From: Pectobacterium punjabense
GTDB taxonomy: Bacteria; Pseudomonadota; Gammaproteobacteria; Enterobacterales; Enterobacteriaceae
Length of the DNA: 64,000 bases
Reading direction: 5' to 3'
Assembly: GCF_012427845.1 (NCBI RefSeq)
Contig: NZ_CP038498.1
Coordinates: forward strand, 4,030,001 to 4,094,000
Shown here: in pieces, positions 53,574 to 63,791 of the stretch
Position numbering within the stretch: the first letter of the stretch is position 1
Layout: every line of letters begins with the position of its first letter
Position numbers and translations under genes: made by a program
Notes under the pieces: model-generated
Database searches by the model: none
Told to the model about the DNA's origin: nothing
The model's input: the letters and a program-made list of their open reading frames with translations, nothing else

Positions 53574-54704
53574 ATGTCTAATAAAACATCAGTAAAATCA
53601 ACGGCGCTAGAGCAACGCGTGAGTCTGGCACAGGACGGTGCAGGCCCCTGGTTGATGCAAATTCTGACCCGCTATGGCCTGCTGCTACTGTGCATCGCGC
53701 TGGTTATTCTATTTTCACTCGCCACGCCATCGTTCGCTTCCATGTTGACGCTACAGGCAATCCTCTCCAGCAAAGCCAAAATTGCCCTGCTGGCACTGGC
53801 CGCGACCATTCCCATGATCGTCGGAAAAATCGATCTCAACGTCGGTTTCGGCATCGTGCTCTGGCACATTCTGGCGATTACGCTTCAGGTGGAATACGGC
53901 TTCTCATGGCAGATGGCCGTGCTGACGGTGCTGGTCATTTCCGCGCTATACGGCCTGCTCAACGGCATTCTGGTGGCATTGGCCGATATCGATAGCTTCG
54001 TCGCCACGCTGGGCTCTGGCACTGTACTGTACGCTGTCGCCCTGTGGCACTCGGGCGGCCGCCAGATCGTCGGCGATCTGCCTGATGCCTTCATTGCTCT
54101 ACACCATACCGAGATCGGCGGAATCCCTATCGTGGCCTTCTATGTCCTGCTTGTCGCGATCGTTTTGTGGCTCGTCACTGAACATACACCGCTTGGCCGC
54201 TGCATGTATGCCGTAGGCGGCAACCCAGCAGCAGCACGGCTCAATGGGATTTCCGTCAATCGTTTTACTATCGGTGCCTTCATCGTCTCAAGCGTATTGA
54301 CAGGTTTTAGCGGCGTGTTAATCGCCGCAGAACAAGGCGTCGGGCAGGCCAGCGTCGGTATGGATTATCTCTTGCCCGCGCTGGTGGGTGCATTCCTTGG
54401 CAGTACCACGCTTCGCCCCGGCCGAGTTAACGTCTGGGGAACGGTTATCGGTATCGCCATTCTTGCGATTGGCATCGCCGGTATCCAACAATTTGGCGGC
54501 GAATTCTGGGTTGAGCCACTGTTTAACGGAGCCACGCTGCTGCTCTCCATCACGCTGGCAGGCTATGCCCAGCGCCGCCGCTTGCTGAATCAAAAAGCCG
54601 TACAACGCCGTCAGGCTGACACACCCGAGCGCCACCACCAGGAGTCTTCTCATCAGAAAAACACGCCACCAGAAAACAATAACCATAACGTGACACATCC
54701 CTAA
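53574..54704 (+). CDS. CUT2 sugar ABC transporter permease (RbsC-like) with His/Asn-rich tail
   Basis: 376 residues. Eight to ten membrane helices; the cytoplasmic coupling region GRCMYAVGGNPAAARLNGISVNR is the CUT2 signature. The core ends near residue 330, and about 45 extra hydrophilic residues follow (QADTPERHHQESSHQKN...NNNHNVTHP), rich in His, Asn and Gln and absent from RbsC (321 residues). AGGAAG precedes the ATG. The substrate is unknown; context suggests a lactone or sugar acid. The next gene starts 14 nt later. Confidence 0.92.
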   Translation: MSNKTSVKSTALEQRVSLAQDGAGPWLMQILTRYGLLLLCIALVILFSLATPSFASMLTLQAILSSKAKIALLALAATIPMIVGKIDLNVGFGIVLWHILAITLQVEYGFSWQMAVLTVLVISALYGLLNGILVALADIDSFVATLGSGTVLYAVALWHSGGRQIVGDLPDAFIALHHTEIGGIPIVAFYVLLVAIVLWLVTEHTPLGRCMYAVGGNPAAARLNGISVNRFTIGAFIVSSVLTGFSGVLIAAEQGVGQASVGMDYLLPALVGAFLGSTTLRPGRVNVWGTVIGIAILAIGIAGIQQFGGEFWVEPLFNGATLLLSITLAGYAQRRRLLNQKAVQRRQADTPERHHQESSHQKNTPPENNNHNVTHP

Positions 54705-54718
54705 CAGGAGCACACCCT

Positions 54719-55819
54719 ATGAAACGTTTATTGCTGTTATCAGGACTGACCACCGTGTTATTAAGCAGTCAGTCAACGTGGGCTGACAGCTATCTCGATC
54801 AGGCAACAGCGGCCGTTGCAAAAGCGACCGCCAGCAGCACGCAGTGGGATGGCCCGACTCAGGGGCCGCAGTTGCAGCCGAATAAGAAGATTATTTTTAT
54901 TGCTTCCGACATGAAAAATGGCGGTGTTCAAGGCGTACAGCAGGGGCTAAGCGAAGCAGCCAAAGCCGCTGGCTGGAAGCTGGAAACGCTGGACGGTGGC
55001 GGCTCAGTCAAAGATCAGTTGGCCTCGCTCAATCAGGCGATCGCTCAGAAGCCAGATGGCATTGTGATTGGCGGCTGGAACCCGAATGTTGCCAAAATCC
55101 CGCTGAAGAAAGCCATTCAGCAAGGCATTGTTCTGACAGCATGGCACGCTGTGCCAGAACCGGGCCCGCTGCCTAAATACGATATTTTCTACAACGTGAC
55201 ATCAGATTCAAATGACGTCGCCCGTATCGCCGCCCAATACGCCGTCGTTAAATCAGGTGGAAAAGCCAATGTCTTAATCTTTACCGATTCCCTTTATCAA
55301 ATCGCTCTTGATAAAGCCAACGTCATGAAAGACGAGATCGCTAAATGCAGCGGCTGCAAGGTGGTGGAATTCATCGATACACCGCTCGCCGATACCGCAA
55401 ACCGCATGCCTGCGATGACGTTTAGTCTGTTGCAGAAATACGGCGACAGCTTCCAGTATTCGCTGGCCATTAACGACCTGTATTTTGATTTCATGGCACC
55501 GTCGTTAAAAACAGCCGGGAAAGGCGGTAAAAATGCACCGTACAACATTTCGGCGGGCGATGGCTCCATCTCTGCCTATCAACGTATTCGCTCCGGCGAT
55601 AGCCAATCAGCCACCGTGCCCGAACCCTTGAAGCTGCACGGCTGGCAGTTGCTGGATGAGTTTAACCGTGCCTTTGCCAAACAACCGCCTTCTGGCTATG
55701 TCACCCCGGCACATTTGGTGACCGCCGAAAACGTCGCGAACGATGGCGGTAATAACAACCTGTATGACCCGCAAAATGATTATCAGGGCCATTACCGGGC
55801 AATCTGGGGTGTGAAATAA
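54719..55819 (+). CDS. Periplasmic sugar-binding protein of the CUT2 importer
   Basis: 366 residues. Signal peptide MKRLLLLSGLTTVLLSSQSTWA, cut before DSYLDQ. The Peripla_BP_4 fold is seen from IIFIASDMKNGGVQGVQQGLSEAAKAAGWKL and DGIVIGGWNPN; the body is about 50 residues longer than RbsB, mostly at the N- and C-terminal edges. Contains one cysteine pair (CSGCKVVEF). Distinct from RbsB/LsrB, so the ligand is not predictable by reading. Followed 14 nt later by the SMP-30 gene. Confidence 0.9.
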   Translation: MKRLLLLSGLTTVLLSSQSTWADSYLDQATAAVAKATASSTQWDGPTQGPQLQPNKKIIFIASDMKNGGVQGVQQGLSEAAKAAGWKLETLDGGGSVKDQLASLNQAIAQKPDGIVIGGWNPNVAKIPLKKAIQQGIVLTAWHAVPEPGPLPKYDIFYNVTSDSNDVARIAAQYAVVKSGGKANVLIFTDSLYQIALDKANVMKDEIAKCSGCKVVEFIDTPLADTANRMPAMTFSLLQKYGDSFQYSLAINDLYFDFMAPSLKTAGKGGKNAPYNISAGDGSISAYQRIRSGDSQSATVPEPLKLHGWQLLDEFNRAFAKQPPSGYVTPAHLVTAENVANDGGNNNLYDPQNDYQGHYRAIWGVK

Positions 55820-55833
55820 GTGGGGAGCCCAAC

Positions 55834-56679
55834 ATGACACAACAACTTGAGCGTCTGTGTTCTCCCGCCATCTGGGCCGAAGGCCCAGTATGGTTGCCGC
55901 AGCAGGATGCCGTGGTCTTTAGCGATGTGAAAGGAAACCGGATGTTTATCTGGTCGCGTACTGGCGACGTCACGCTCTGGCGCTCTCCATCCCACTACGC
56001 CAACGGCAATGCACTCGATGCGCAAGGACGCGTCGTAAGCTGCGAGCATGGTCGACGTGGTATCAGCCGTCGTGAGCACAGTGGCGATATTCACATTCTG
56101 GTTGACCGCATTGACGGGAAACGCTTCAACTCGCCAAACGATGTGGCGATCCGTAGTGACGGCACGATCTGGTTTACCGATCCGCCTTATGGCATTACCA
56201 GCGATGACGAAGGCTACAAATCAGAAAGTCAGGTCATTGGCTGCTATGTCTACTGTTTCGATCCGCGCGATGGCTCACTCAGCATCGCGGCCAGCGATCT
56301 CCAGCGCCCAAACGGGTTGGCCTTTTCGCCAGATGAAAAATATTTATATGTTGCAGACATGTCGATTATTGATTTCCCCACGCTGGGTCGTCGCGATCTG
56401 CGCATTTATCCGGTTGAGGGAAAGCGTCTGGGCGCGGGACAGTTTTTCGCCCGCGTAGAACCGGGCATTCCCGATGGCTTCTGTGTTGATCGCACTGGCA
56501 ATCTGTTTTGCAGTTGCGCTGACGGCGTTCTGGTTTTTAGTCCCGAAGGTCATCAGATCGGCAAAATTGATGTACCGGAATGCGTGTCCAACTGCACCAT
56601 CGGCGGGCCAGAAGGGAATGAACTGTACATCACGGCAACAACGTCGCTTTACCGTATCGGGGTAGAGTCGTACCGGTAA
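55834..56679 (+). CDS. SMP-30/gluconolactonase family lactonase
   Basis: 281 residues, six-bladed beta-propeller. Residues equivalent to the metal and active-site set of human SMP-30 are visible: Glu16 (AEGPVW), Asn102 (NSPNDVA), Asn160 (RPNGLAFSPD) and Asp214 (GIPDGFCVD). No signal peptide, so it is cytoplasmic. Family members open aldonolactones such as gluconolactone, gulonolactone or related lactones. As the last gene of the importer operon, directly before the yiaK operon, it probably opens the imported lactone to the acid used by that pathway. Confidence 0.9.
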   Translation: MTQQLERLCSPAIWAEGPVWLPQQDAVVFSDVKGNRMFIWSRTGDVTLWRSPSHYANGNALDAQGRVVSCEHGRRGISRREHSGDIHILVDRIDGKRFNSPNDVAIRSDGTIWFTDPPYGITSDDEGYKSESQVIGCYVYCFDPRDGSLSIAASDLQRPNGLAFSPDEKYLYVADMSIIDFPTLGRRDLRIYPVEGKRLGAGQFFARVEPGIPDGFCVDRTGNLFCSCADGVLVFSPEGHQIGKIDVPECVSNCTIGGPEGNELYITATTSLYRIGVESYR

Positions 56680-56703
56680 AACCGCGCGTATGGGGTAGCT
56701 AAC

Positions 56704-56906
56704 AGGGTGAGGCTCTCACCTCTTAAACCGTTGACAAACCTACTCGCAGAACGAAAACGGGAGTAACGGAATAGAAGAGTAAAGCGTTTGCGCCATGGAT
56801 GGCGCAATCCGAGCGCACAGGGACGTGTTTACAGCGACTTTACGATCTATCCGTTACTCACGCTCGACGGCCATTGTCAGCAACTTTAGGGTGCGGCTCT
56901 CACCCT
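56704..56906. repeat. Structured intergenic repeat element (MITE/ERIC-like)
   Basis: Bounded by two direct repeats, AGGGTGAGGCTCTCACC (56704-56720) and AGGGTGCGGCTCTCACC (56888-56904), with one mismatch. Inside, GAGTAACGGA (56761-56770) is inverted as TCCGTTACTC (56850-56859), with partial extension of both arms (TAGA and TAAAG blocks). At the centre TTGCGCCAT and ATGGCGCAA form a perfect 9-bp inverted repeat around GG (56788-56807). The right repeat can fold as AGGGTG/CACCCT and is followed by GCTTTTT, so it could terminate the upstream operon. No coding sense. It resembles dispersed non-coding repeats of enterobacteria. Confidence 0.7.
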
Positions 56907-57016
56907 GCTTTTTCACGTCTGTACTTCGCGAACCGACCAAAATGCGGCACCGATCACAAAGTCACCACATTAAAATAACCACCTGTTTTTAAATGAAAAT
57001 TTAACACACTCTCATT

Positions 57017-57045
57017 TTGACTTCATGCAAGCACAGGTATAGCAT
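57017..57045 (+). promoter_or_regulatory. yiaK operon promoter
   Basis: TTGACT (57017-57022), 17-bp spacer, TAGCAT (57040-57045), directly followed by the operator at 57049. A CRP-like TGCGG-N6-TCACA (56943-56958) lies about 100 bp upstream of the predicted start, almost the same spacing as at the importer promoter. Confidence 0.65.
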
Positions 57046-57048
57046 TTA

Positions 57049-57086
57049 TTTGAAATGCAATTTCGCATAATGAAATATGACGAATA
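57049..57086. promoter_or_regulatory. Operator copy 2 (probable YiaJ/PlaR site) before yiaK
   Basis: 31/38 identical to 51781-51818. The core ATTTC-GCATAAT-GAAAT is a 17-nt inverted repeat with a 7-nt spacer, and GAAAT-GCA-ATTTC overlaps it on the left. It starts 3 nt after the predicted -10 and ends 34 nt before the yiaK ATG. Confidence 0.75.
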
Positions 57087-57120
57087 AAAAGCAATCTAAT
57101 TATCGTCATGGAGACGCGTT

Positions 57121-58607
<1,487 letters not shown>

Positions 58608-58635
58608 TCGTTTCTGATTTTGCCATGTAACGCGA

Positions 58636-58655
58636 CACATGCCTGCGGGCATGTG
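58636..58655 (+). other. Hairpin in the yiaL-MFS spacer
   Basis: CACATGCC (58636-58643), loop TGCG, GGCATGTG (58648-58655): 8-bp perfect stem with no T-run, in a 121-nt spacer. It lacks terminator features; more likely an RNA processing or stability element, or a REP-like unit, at the point where E. coli carries yiaMNO. Confidence 0.55.
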
Positions 58656-58728
58656 CGGGGATCGCTACGCGCGAAAAAGCCCAAAGTGAAGCACGCCATG
58701 CACGCAACATGTTGAAGGGTAAAGTGAT

Positions 58729-60030
58729 ATGAATACAGCTACGGTTTCTTCTAGCCAGCCCACAGCGGCAAACATTCCTCGATTACGCTGGTTGCGGATC
58801 GTACCGCCCATTTTGATTACCTGCATTATTTCCTATATGGACCGCGTCAACATTGCCTTCGCGATGCCGGGCGGTATGGATGACGAACTGGGTATTACGG
58901 CATCGATGGCCGGACTCGCAGGCGGGATCTTCTTCATCGGCTATCTGTTTTTACAAGTGCCGGGCGGCAAACTCGCCGTACACGGCAACGGTAAAAAATT
59001 TATCGGCTGGTCACTGCTGGCCTGGGCCGTCATTTCGGTGTTGACCGGTCTGGTAACCAATCAGTATCAGTTGCTGTTTTTGCGCTTTGCGCTGGGGGTA
59101 TCTGAAGGCGGCATGCTCCCGGTGGTGCTCACGATGATCAGCAACTGGTTCCCGGATAAAGAGCGTGGCCGCGCCAACGCGATTGTCATCATGTTTGTGC
59201 CCATCGCCGGAATTTTGACCGCCCCGCTTTCTGGCTGGGTCATCACAACCTGGGATTGGCGCATGCTGTTTCTGGTGGAGGGAGGATTCTCGCTGGTGGT
59301 TATGCTGCTGTGGTGGTTTACCATCAGCAACCGCCCGCAGGAAGCGAAATGGATTTCACCGGCAGAAAAAGAGTATCTGATCAAAACGTTGCAGGAAGAA
59401 CAAGCGGCCCTGCAAGGCAAAACCGTCCGTAATGCCTCCCTAAGCCGGGTACTGCGCGAAAAGCTGATGTGGCAGTTAATTTTGGTGAATTTCTTTTACC
59501 AGACAGGTATTTACGGCTACACCCTGTGGTTGCCCACCATCCTGAAAGGGCTGACCAACGGCAATATGGAACAGGTCGGTATGCTGGCTATTTTGCCTTA
59601 TATCGGTGCGATCGTCGGCATGTTCACGATCTCCTATCTGTCCGATAACTCAGGAAAACGTAAAGTCTTCGTCGCACTACCGCTCGCCTGTTTTGCTATC
59701 TGCATGGCGCTGTCCGTCTTGCTCAAAAGCCATATCTGGTGGTCCTATGCCGCGCTAGTCGGCTGTGGCGTCTTCATTCAGGCGGCTGCGGGCGTGTTCT
59801 GGACCATTCCTCCCAAGCTGTTTGATGCCGAAGTCGCTGGCGGCGCGCGCGGTGTCATTAACGCGCTCGGTAATCTCGGTGGCTTCTGCGGCCCTTATAT
59901 GGTCGGCGTCCTGATTTCAGCCTTTAACAAAGACGTTGGCGTTTACAGTTTGGCTATCTCGCTGGCGATTGCCGCTGTACTGGCCATGATGCTGCCACCG
60001 CGCTGCGATGAGTCCACGGAGGCAGCATGA
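58729..60030 (+). CDS. MFS transporter, anion:cation symporter family (YiaX2-like)
   Basis: 433 residues, twelve predicted helices. SYMDRVNIAFAMPGG after helix 1 and RFALGVSEGGMLPVVLTMISNWFP are hallmarks of the ACS family (hexuronate, tartrate and glucarate carriers). It sits where E. coli has the TRAP system yiaMNO and corresponds in position to yiaX2 of the Klebsiella ascorbate operon. Likely substrate: 2,3-diketogulonate, ascorbate or a related acid. The stop overlaps lyxK as ATGA. Confidence 0.9.
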   Translation: MNTATVSSSQPTAANIPRLRWLRIVPPILITCIISYMDRVNIAFAMPGGMDDELGITASMAGLAGGIFFIGYLFLQVPGGKLAVHGNGKKFIGWSLLAWAVISVLTGLVTNQYQLLFLRFALGVSEGGMLPVVLTMISNWFPDKERGRANAIVIMFVPIAGILTAPLSGWVITTWDWRMLFLVEGGFSLVVMLLWWFTISNRPQEAKWISPAEKEYLIKTLQEEQAALQGKTVRNASLSRVLREKLMWQLILVNFFYQTGIYGYTLWLPTILKGLTNGNMEQVGMLAILPYIGAIVGMFTISYLSDNSGKRKVFVALPLACFAICMALSVLLKSHIWWSYAALVGCGVFIQAAAGVFWTIPPKLFDAEVAGGARGVINALGNLGGFCGPYMVGVLISAFNKDVGVYSLAISLAIAAVLAMMLPPRCDESTEAA

Positions 60031-61535
60031 CGGACTATTTTCTGGGGCTCGACTGCGGCGGCACTTTTATCAAAGCCGGGATCTATGACGTCACCGGAAC
60101 AGAGTACGGCATCGCACGCCGTAATCTGCCAATTACCACACCGCAGCCCGGTTGGGCTGAGCGCGACCTGCACACCCTGTGGCAGACCGCTGCTGAGGTT
60201 ATTCGCGAACTGCTGGGCAGAGCGGCAATCCCCGCCAGCGCCATTTCCGGCGTAGGGATCTCTGCCCAAGGCAAAGGGTTATTCTTGCTGGATAAGCATG
60301 ACAAGCCGCTAGGTAATGCGATGCTGTCATCCGATCAACGCGCGCGTGAACAGGTTCTGGCGTGGCAGCAGGCAGGGATACCGCAAGCGCTTTATCCTCA
60401 GACCCGTCAGACGCTGTGGACAGGCCATCCGGTTTCGCTACTGCGGTGGCTTAAAGACCACCAGCCGACACGCTATGCACAAATCGGTACGCTGTTCATG
60501 GCACACGACTATCTGCGTTTCTGCCTGACCGGAGAACGGGCTTGTGAAGAAACCAATATCTCCGAATCCAATCTCTACAACATGGACACGGGCCGCTACG
60601 ATCCCGCGCTGGCAGAACAGCTCGGGATTGCAGAAATCATCGAGGCTTTACCGCCGCTTATCGGTTCTGCTGATATCGCAGGCCGAATTACCCCAGAAGC
60701 GGCACAGCTCACCGGACTGCGGGCAGGAACCCCCGTCGTCGGCGGATTATTCGACGTGGTTTCTACCGCCCTGTGCGCAGGCCTTCAGGACGAAACCCGA
60801 CTCAATGCGGTGATGGGAACATGGTCTGTCACCAGCGGCATCACCGACACGCTCGCCGATGGCTACGACCATCCCTTTGTGTATGGCCGCCATGCGGAAG
60901 CAGGCCGTTACATCGTGCATGAAGCCAGTCCTACGTCTGCCGCCAATCTGGAATGGTTCTGCCAACAATGGCGGCTGAGCGACGGTTTAGGGGTTGATTA
61001 TGCTCAGCTCAACCGCTGGGTTTCGGATCTGCCTAAAGCAGGCAGCCCCCTACTGTTTGTCCCGTTTTTGTATGGCTCCAACGCCGGATTAGGGCTCAGC
61101 GCCAGCTTCTACGGCCTGCAAGCGTTCCACCAGCGAGAACACCTTGTTCAGGCCATTTACGAAGGCGTGGTGTTCTGCCACATGGCGCACCTGAATCGTA
61201 TGCGTCAGCGCTTCCCTCACGTGGACGCGTTGCGCATCACCGGCGGCCCTGCCAAGTCCGTCCCCTGGATGCAGATGTTCGCGGACATCAGTGGCCTGCC
61301 TGTCGAACTCCCACAGGTAGAAGAAACCGGCTGTCTGGGTGCGGCGATGGCGGCGATGGTCGGCAACGGTGCCTTTAGCGATTTCACTGCCGCTCAGCAG
61401 GCACTCTCACCACGCATTACACGCCTTACCCCAGATGAACACGTTCGCACGGCCTACGACAAAAAATACCAACACTATCAGGCGCTCGTCGACGCGTTAA
61501 AAGCGCTGCAACCCGCCGGTAAGGAGAAACCATGA
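60027..61535 (+). CDS. lyxK: L-xylulose / 3-keto-L-gulonate kinase
   Basis: 502 residues (E. coli LyxK/YiaP 498). FGGY carbohydrate kinase: ATP/Mg site LGLDCGGTFIKAG at the N-terminus and the C-terminal RITGGPAKSVPWMQMFADISGLPV. In E. coli it phosphorylates L-xylulose and, in this pathway, 3-keto-L-gulonate. ATGA overlaps at both ends, with the MFS gene and yiaQ, so translation is coupled. Confidence 0.95.
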   Translation: MTDYFLGLDCGGTFIKAGIYDVTGTEYGIARRNLPITTPQPGWAERDLHTLWQTAAEVIRELLGRAAIPASAISGVGISAQGKGLFLLDKHDKPLGNAMLSSDQRAREQVLAWQQAGIPQALYPQTRQTLWTGHPVSLLRWLKDHQPTRYAQIGTLFMAHDYLRFCLTGERACEETNISESNLYNMDTGRYDPALAEQLGIAEIIEALPPLIGSADIAGRITPEAAQLTGLRAGTPVVGGLFDVVSTALCAGLQDETRLNAVMGTWSVTSGITDTLADGYDHPFVYGRHAEAGRYIVHEASPTSAANLEWFCQQWRLSDGLGVDYAQLNRWVSDLPKAGSPLLFVPFLYGSNAGLGLSASFYGLQAFHQREHLVQAIYEGVVFCHMAHLNRMRQRFPHVDALRITGGPAKSVPWMQMFADISGLPVELPQVEETGCLGAAMAAMVGNGAFSDFTAAQQALSPRITRLTPDEHVRTAYDKKYQHYQALVDALKALQPAGKEKP

Positions 61536-62188
61536 CCACGCAACCCCGCCTGCAACTGGCGCTCGACCACACCCGACTGGATGCCGCCCTCACTACCGTG
61601 GAATTACTCCACCCTTATGTTGACATCATCGAGGCGGGCACCATTTTGTGCATCAGCGCAGGTATTCAGGCCGTCAGCCAACTGCGCGAGCGCTGCCCTC
61701 ACCATGTGCTGGTGGCCGATTTGAAAGTCGCTGACGCGGGCGCAACGCTGGCGGAGCAAGCCTTTTCTCACGGCGCAAACTGGATGACCGTGATCTGCGC
61801 CGCCCCGCTGCCCACCATGGCCAGCGCACGGGAAGTGGCAGAGCGTCATCGGGGAGAGATCCAGATAGAGCTATTCGGGCGCTGGACGCTGGAAGATGCC
61901 AAAGCGTGGCGTGCGTTGGGCATCAAACAGGCGATTTACCACCGTGGCCGCGATGCGCAGGCCAGCGGCCAAACCTGGGGTCAGCAAGATCTAGACATGA
62001 TGAAAGCCCTCTCAGACCTCGGCATCGAACTGTCTATCACCGGAGGGATCACCCCTGCGGATCTGCCGCTATTCCGTGATATCGCCGTCACTGCATTCAT
62101 TGCCGGACGAGCGCTGGCGGATGCATCTGACCCAGTAAACTCGGCTCGCCAATTCCGTACCGCCATTGACGCCATCTGGAGGCCTTAA
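61532..62188 (+). CDS. yiaQ: 3-keto-L-gulonate-6-phosphate decarboxylase
   Basis: 218 residues (E. coli SgbH 220). OMPDC-superfamily TIM barrel; Glu34 (IIEAG), Asp63, Lys65 and Asp68 in [10 protein letters not shown] form the Mg2+ and catalytic set. It yields L-xylulose 5-phosphate and CO2. Overlaps lyxK by 4 nt. Confidence 0.96.
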   Translation: MTTQPRLQLALDHTRLDAALTTVELLHPYVDIIEAGTILCISAGIQAVSQLRERCPHHVLVADLKVADAGATLAEQAFSHGANWMTVICAAPLPTMASAREVAERHRGEIQIELFGRWTLEDAKAWRALGIKQAIYHRGRDAQASGQTWGQQDLDMMKALSDLGIELSITGGITPADLPLFRDIAVTAFIAGRALADASDPVNSARQFRTAIDAIWRP

Positions 62189-62189
62189 T

Positions 62190-63050
62190 ATGCGCCAACA
62201 CCCATTAGGTATTTATGAAAAAGCCCTGCCGAAACACCTGACCTGGCCAGAACGCCTGGCGCTGGCAAAAGCCTGTGGTTTTGACTTTGTTGAAATGTCG
62301 GTAGACGAAAGCGATGAACGTCTGGCTCGCCTGCTGTGGAGTAAGGAGCAGCGGCTCTCGTTGGTCAATGCGATGCTGGAAACCGGCATTCGCATCCCTT
62401 CGATGTGCTTATCCGGGCATCGGCGTTTTCCGTTCGGCAGCCATGACGAGGCACTACGCCAGCGCGCCTTTACGATCATGGAGCAGGCTATTCAACTGGC
62501 CAACGACGTGGGCATCCGCACTATTCAGCTCGCTGGGTATGACGTCTATTACGAGCAGCAGGATGAAAGCACGCTCGCTCGCTTTACCGAAGGTATGCAA
62601 TGGGCGGTTGAACGTGCCGCCGCCGCGCAGGTGATGCTGTCCGTGGAGATCATGGATACCGCCTTTATGAACTCGATCAGCAAGTGGAAAGCCTGGGATG
62701 CCTGCCTGGCTTCGCCGTGGTTTACCGTCTACCCAGACGTCGGCAACCTCAGCGCCTGGGGCAACAATGTCACGCAAGAATTACAACTGGGTATCGATCG
62801 CATCGCCGCTATTCATCTGAAAGACACCTTAGCCGTTACCGCAACCTCGCCCGGACAGTTCCGCGACGTGCCATTTGGTGAAGGCTGTGTGGATTTCGTT
62901 TCCGTTTTTAGCACGCTGAAAGCACTCAATTATCGCGGTGCGTTCTTGATTGAAATGTGGACGGAGAAGGCTGATGAACCGGTCGCCGAAATTGTTCAGG
63001 CGCGCCGCTGGATCGAACAGAAAATGCAACAAGGGGGAATGCCATGCTAA
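62190..63050 (+). CDS. yiaR: L-xylulose-5-phosphate 3-epimerase
   Basis: 286 residues, as in E. coli SgbU. AP-endonuclease-2-type TIM barrel; the metal ligands expected from UlaE are visible: Glu153 (SVEIMDT), Asp183 (YPDVGNLS), His209 (AIHLKDT) and Glu255 (LIEMW). Makes L-ribulose 5-phosphate. GGAGG precedes the ATG; the longer frame from 62166 lies within yiaQ. Overlaps yiaS by 7 nt. Confidence 0.95.
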   Translation: MRQHPLGIYEKALPKHLTWPERLALAKACGFDFVEMSVDESDERLARLLWSKEQRLSLVNAMLETGIRIPSMCLSGHRRFPFGSHDEALRQRAFTIMEQAIQLANDVGIRTIQLAGYDVYYEQQDESTLARFTEGMQWAVERAAAAQVMLSVEIMDTAFMNSISKWKAWDACLASPWFTVYPDVGNLSAWGNNVTQELQLGIDRIAAIHLKDTLAVTATSPGQFRDVPFGEGCVDFVSVFSTLKALNYRGAFLIEMWTEKADEPVAEIVQARRWIEQKMQQGGMPC

Positions 63051-63745
63051 CGTTACAACAGCTTAAACAACAGGTTCTGGAAGCAAATCTGGATTTACCG
63101 CGTCACAATCTGGTGACGTTCACCTGGGGTAACGTCAGCGTCGTGGATCGCGACCGCGGTCTGGTGGTCATCAAACCGTCAGGCGTGGAGTACGAACATA
63201 TGGCCGTAGAGGATATGGTCGTGGTCGATCTCGCCTCCGGGCAGACCCTCGAAGGTAACAAAAAGCCGTCCTCGGATACGGCGACACATCTGGCGCTATA
63301 CCGTGCTTTTACCGAGATCGGCGGCATCGTCCATACGCACTCGCGCCACGCCACCATCTGGGCACAGGCAGGGCTGGATCTGCCCGCCTGGGGCACCACG
63401 CATGCCGACTATTTCTACGGTGCCATCCCCTGTACGCGATTGATGACACAGGACGAAATTGCGCAGCACTATGAGCAGGAAACGGGCAACGTCATTATAG
63501 AAACGTTCCGCCAGCGCGGAATCAGCCCGACAGACATTCCTGCTGTGCTGGTCAATGCCCACGGCCCGTTCGCCTGGGGCAAAGATGCACACAACGCAGT
63601 GCATAATGCGGTGGTGTTGGAAGAGATAGCCTATATGGGAATTTTTTCACGCCAGCTGACACCGGGTATTACCGCTATGCAGCAAGTTCTGCTGGACAAG
63701 CACTACCTGCGCAAGCATGGTAAAAACGCCTATTACGGACAGTAA
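63044..63745 (+). CDS. yiaS: L-ribulose-5-phosphate 4-epimerase
   Basis: 233 residues (E. coli SgbE 231). Class II aldolase/AraD family; zinc ligands His97 and His99 (HTHSRHAT) and His173 (NAHGPFAWG), with Asp78 as an acid-base residue. Makes D-xylulose 5-phosphate, which enters the pentose phosphate pathway. GGGGG precedes the ATG inside yiaR. Last gene of the operon. By sequence it could equally be AraD or UlaF; context decides. Confidence 0.95.
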   Translation: MLTLQQLKQQVLEANLDLPRHNLVTFTWGNVSVVDRDRGLVVIKPSGVEYEHMAVEDMVVVDLASGQTLEGNKKPSSDTATHLALYRAFTEIGGIVHTHSRHATIWAQAGLDLPAWGTTHADYFYGAIPCTRLMTQDEIAQHYEQETGNVIIETFRQRGISPTDIPAVLVNAHGPFAWGKDAHNAVHNAVVLEEIAYMGIFSRQLTPGITAMQQVLLDKHYLRKHGKNAYYGQ

Positions 63746-63759
63746 AGGCAGGGATCAAT

Positions 63760-63790
63760 CAGGGGCCATTCGGCCCCTGTCATATTATCT
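63760..63790. terminator. Terminator between yiaS and mscS
   Basis: CAGGGGCC (63760-63767), loop ATTC, GGCCCCTG (63772-63779), 8-bp stem followed by an AT-rich stretch. Serves the two convergent genes. Confidence 0.85.
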
Positions 63791-63791
63791 A

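Noticed and set aside
56795..56992. 65-codon ORF between the SMP-30 gene and yiaK
   Set aside because: Runs through the inverted-repeat element; the reading frame is a by-product of the repeat and has no ribosome site.
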